Shown piece by piece: positions 14,077 through 14,334 of a stretch of 14,334 nucleotides of DNA. Each line of letters starts with the position of its first letter. Positions within the stretch are counted from its first letter, which is position 1. The notes under the pieces are model-generated. The model saw only the letters and a program-made list of their open reading frames with translations. It was not told where the DNA came from and did not search any database. Source of the stretch: Chromatiales bacterium (GTDB lineage: Bacteria > Pseudomonadota > Gammaproteobacteria > UBA6429 > Thiohalophilaceae); NCBI GenBank assembly GCA_027057985.1, contig JALUTJ010000203.1, forward strand, positions 1-14,334. The letters are read 5' to 3'. The position numbers and the translations under genes were made by a program.

Positions 14077-14334
14077 TTACATAAACAGGGTGATGTCCGA
14101 TTCGCCGGCAAATTCAAAGAACAGTGCCGCACCACCAAATTCAACGCCATCGATGAAATCGGTCGGGCTCATATCGAACAGATCCACTGTCATCTGACAG
14201 GCAATCATGCGTACTTCGGCTTCCTGACAAACTTCACGCAGTTCTTCCAGGCTGGCCACGCCTTTTGATTTCATCTTATTTTTCATCATCATGGTCATGA
14301 CGCTTTGCATGCCGGGAATCGCCGTTCCCAGTAC
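14077..14334 (-). CDS. DsrE2-like (DsrE/DsrF/DrsH-like) family protein, C-terminal part
   Basis: The frame is open to the window edge; 85 C-terminal residues are visible and the N-terminal half lies outside. The segment runs from a glycine/methionine-rich stretch (AIPGMQSVMTMMMKNKM) to VRMIACQMTVDLFDM and FIDGVEFGGAALFFEFA. This matches the end of DsrE2-type proteins, whose cysteine in the IxACxMTxDxF motif is conserved (visible residue 46 here; another cysteine at visible residue 36). Such proteins are thought to carry sulfane sulfur during oxidation or transfer, commonly beside TusA or rhodanese genes. Whether those genes lie further right cannot be seen. The stop is TAA at 14077-14079, followed by a terminator. 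Confidence 0.8.
   Translation of the reverse strand, partial: VLGTAIPGMQSVMTMMMKNKMKSKGVASLEELREVCQEAEVRMIACQMTVDLFDMSPTDFIDGVEFGGAALFFEFAGESDITLFM

Overview
The window reads as chromosomal DNA of a gammaproteobacterium. Every housekeeping protein resembles its gammaproteobacterial counterpart (Dxs, PgpA, ThiL, NusB, GlyA), and the gene order glyA-nrdR-ribD-ribE-ribB-ribH-nusB-thiL-pgpA is a classic proteobacterial cluster. A DsrE2-like protein at the right edge is a weak hint of a sulfur-metabolising lineage. Base composition is moderate and even, and no phage, insertion sequence, CRISPR array, tRNA or rRNA was seen. Most of the window is conserved core genome; the unusual material is between the genes.

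Left third, plus strand (1-4436): the end of ispA (cut by the window edge), a 394-bp intergenic region packed with repeats, then dxs, queD and folE2, closed by a rho-independent terminator. IspA and Dxs belong to isoprenoid synthesis. FolE2 makes 7,8-dihydroneopterin triphosphate, which is QueD's substrate, so the last two genes form a pterin / 7-deazapurine (queuosine) and folate entry module.

Middle, minus strand (12779 down to 4633): one long, tightly packed run of eleven genes: glyA, nrdR, ribD, ribE, ribB (RibBX type), ribH, nusB, thiL, pgpA, a small secreted protein of unknown function, and a secreted retropepsin-like aspartic protease. Gaps run from a 4-nt overlap to 46 nt, so co-transcription over much of it is likely. 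It holds most of riboflavin synthesis (the GTP cyclohydrolase II step is missing, see findings), the last step of thiamine diphosphate synthesis, a phosphatidylglycerol step, one-carbon metabolism, and two transcription factors (NrdR, NusB). This run converges on the folE2 unit across 241 bp that contain the folE2 terminator and a roughly 113-bp palindromic element.

Right end, minus strand (14334 down to 13004): the 3' part of a DsrE2-like gene with its own terminator, then a separately transcribed exported protein with DUF302-like features and its own candidate promoter, leader hairpin and strong terminator.

The most noteworthy non-coding signal is a pair of three-way-junction (cloverleaf-shaped) intergenic elements at 964-1050 and 4451-4563. 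They share short sequence blocks at almost identical spacing but differ in their stems, which points to one dispersed family whose structure is conserved.
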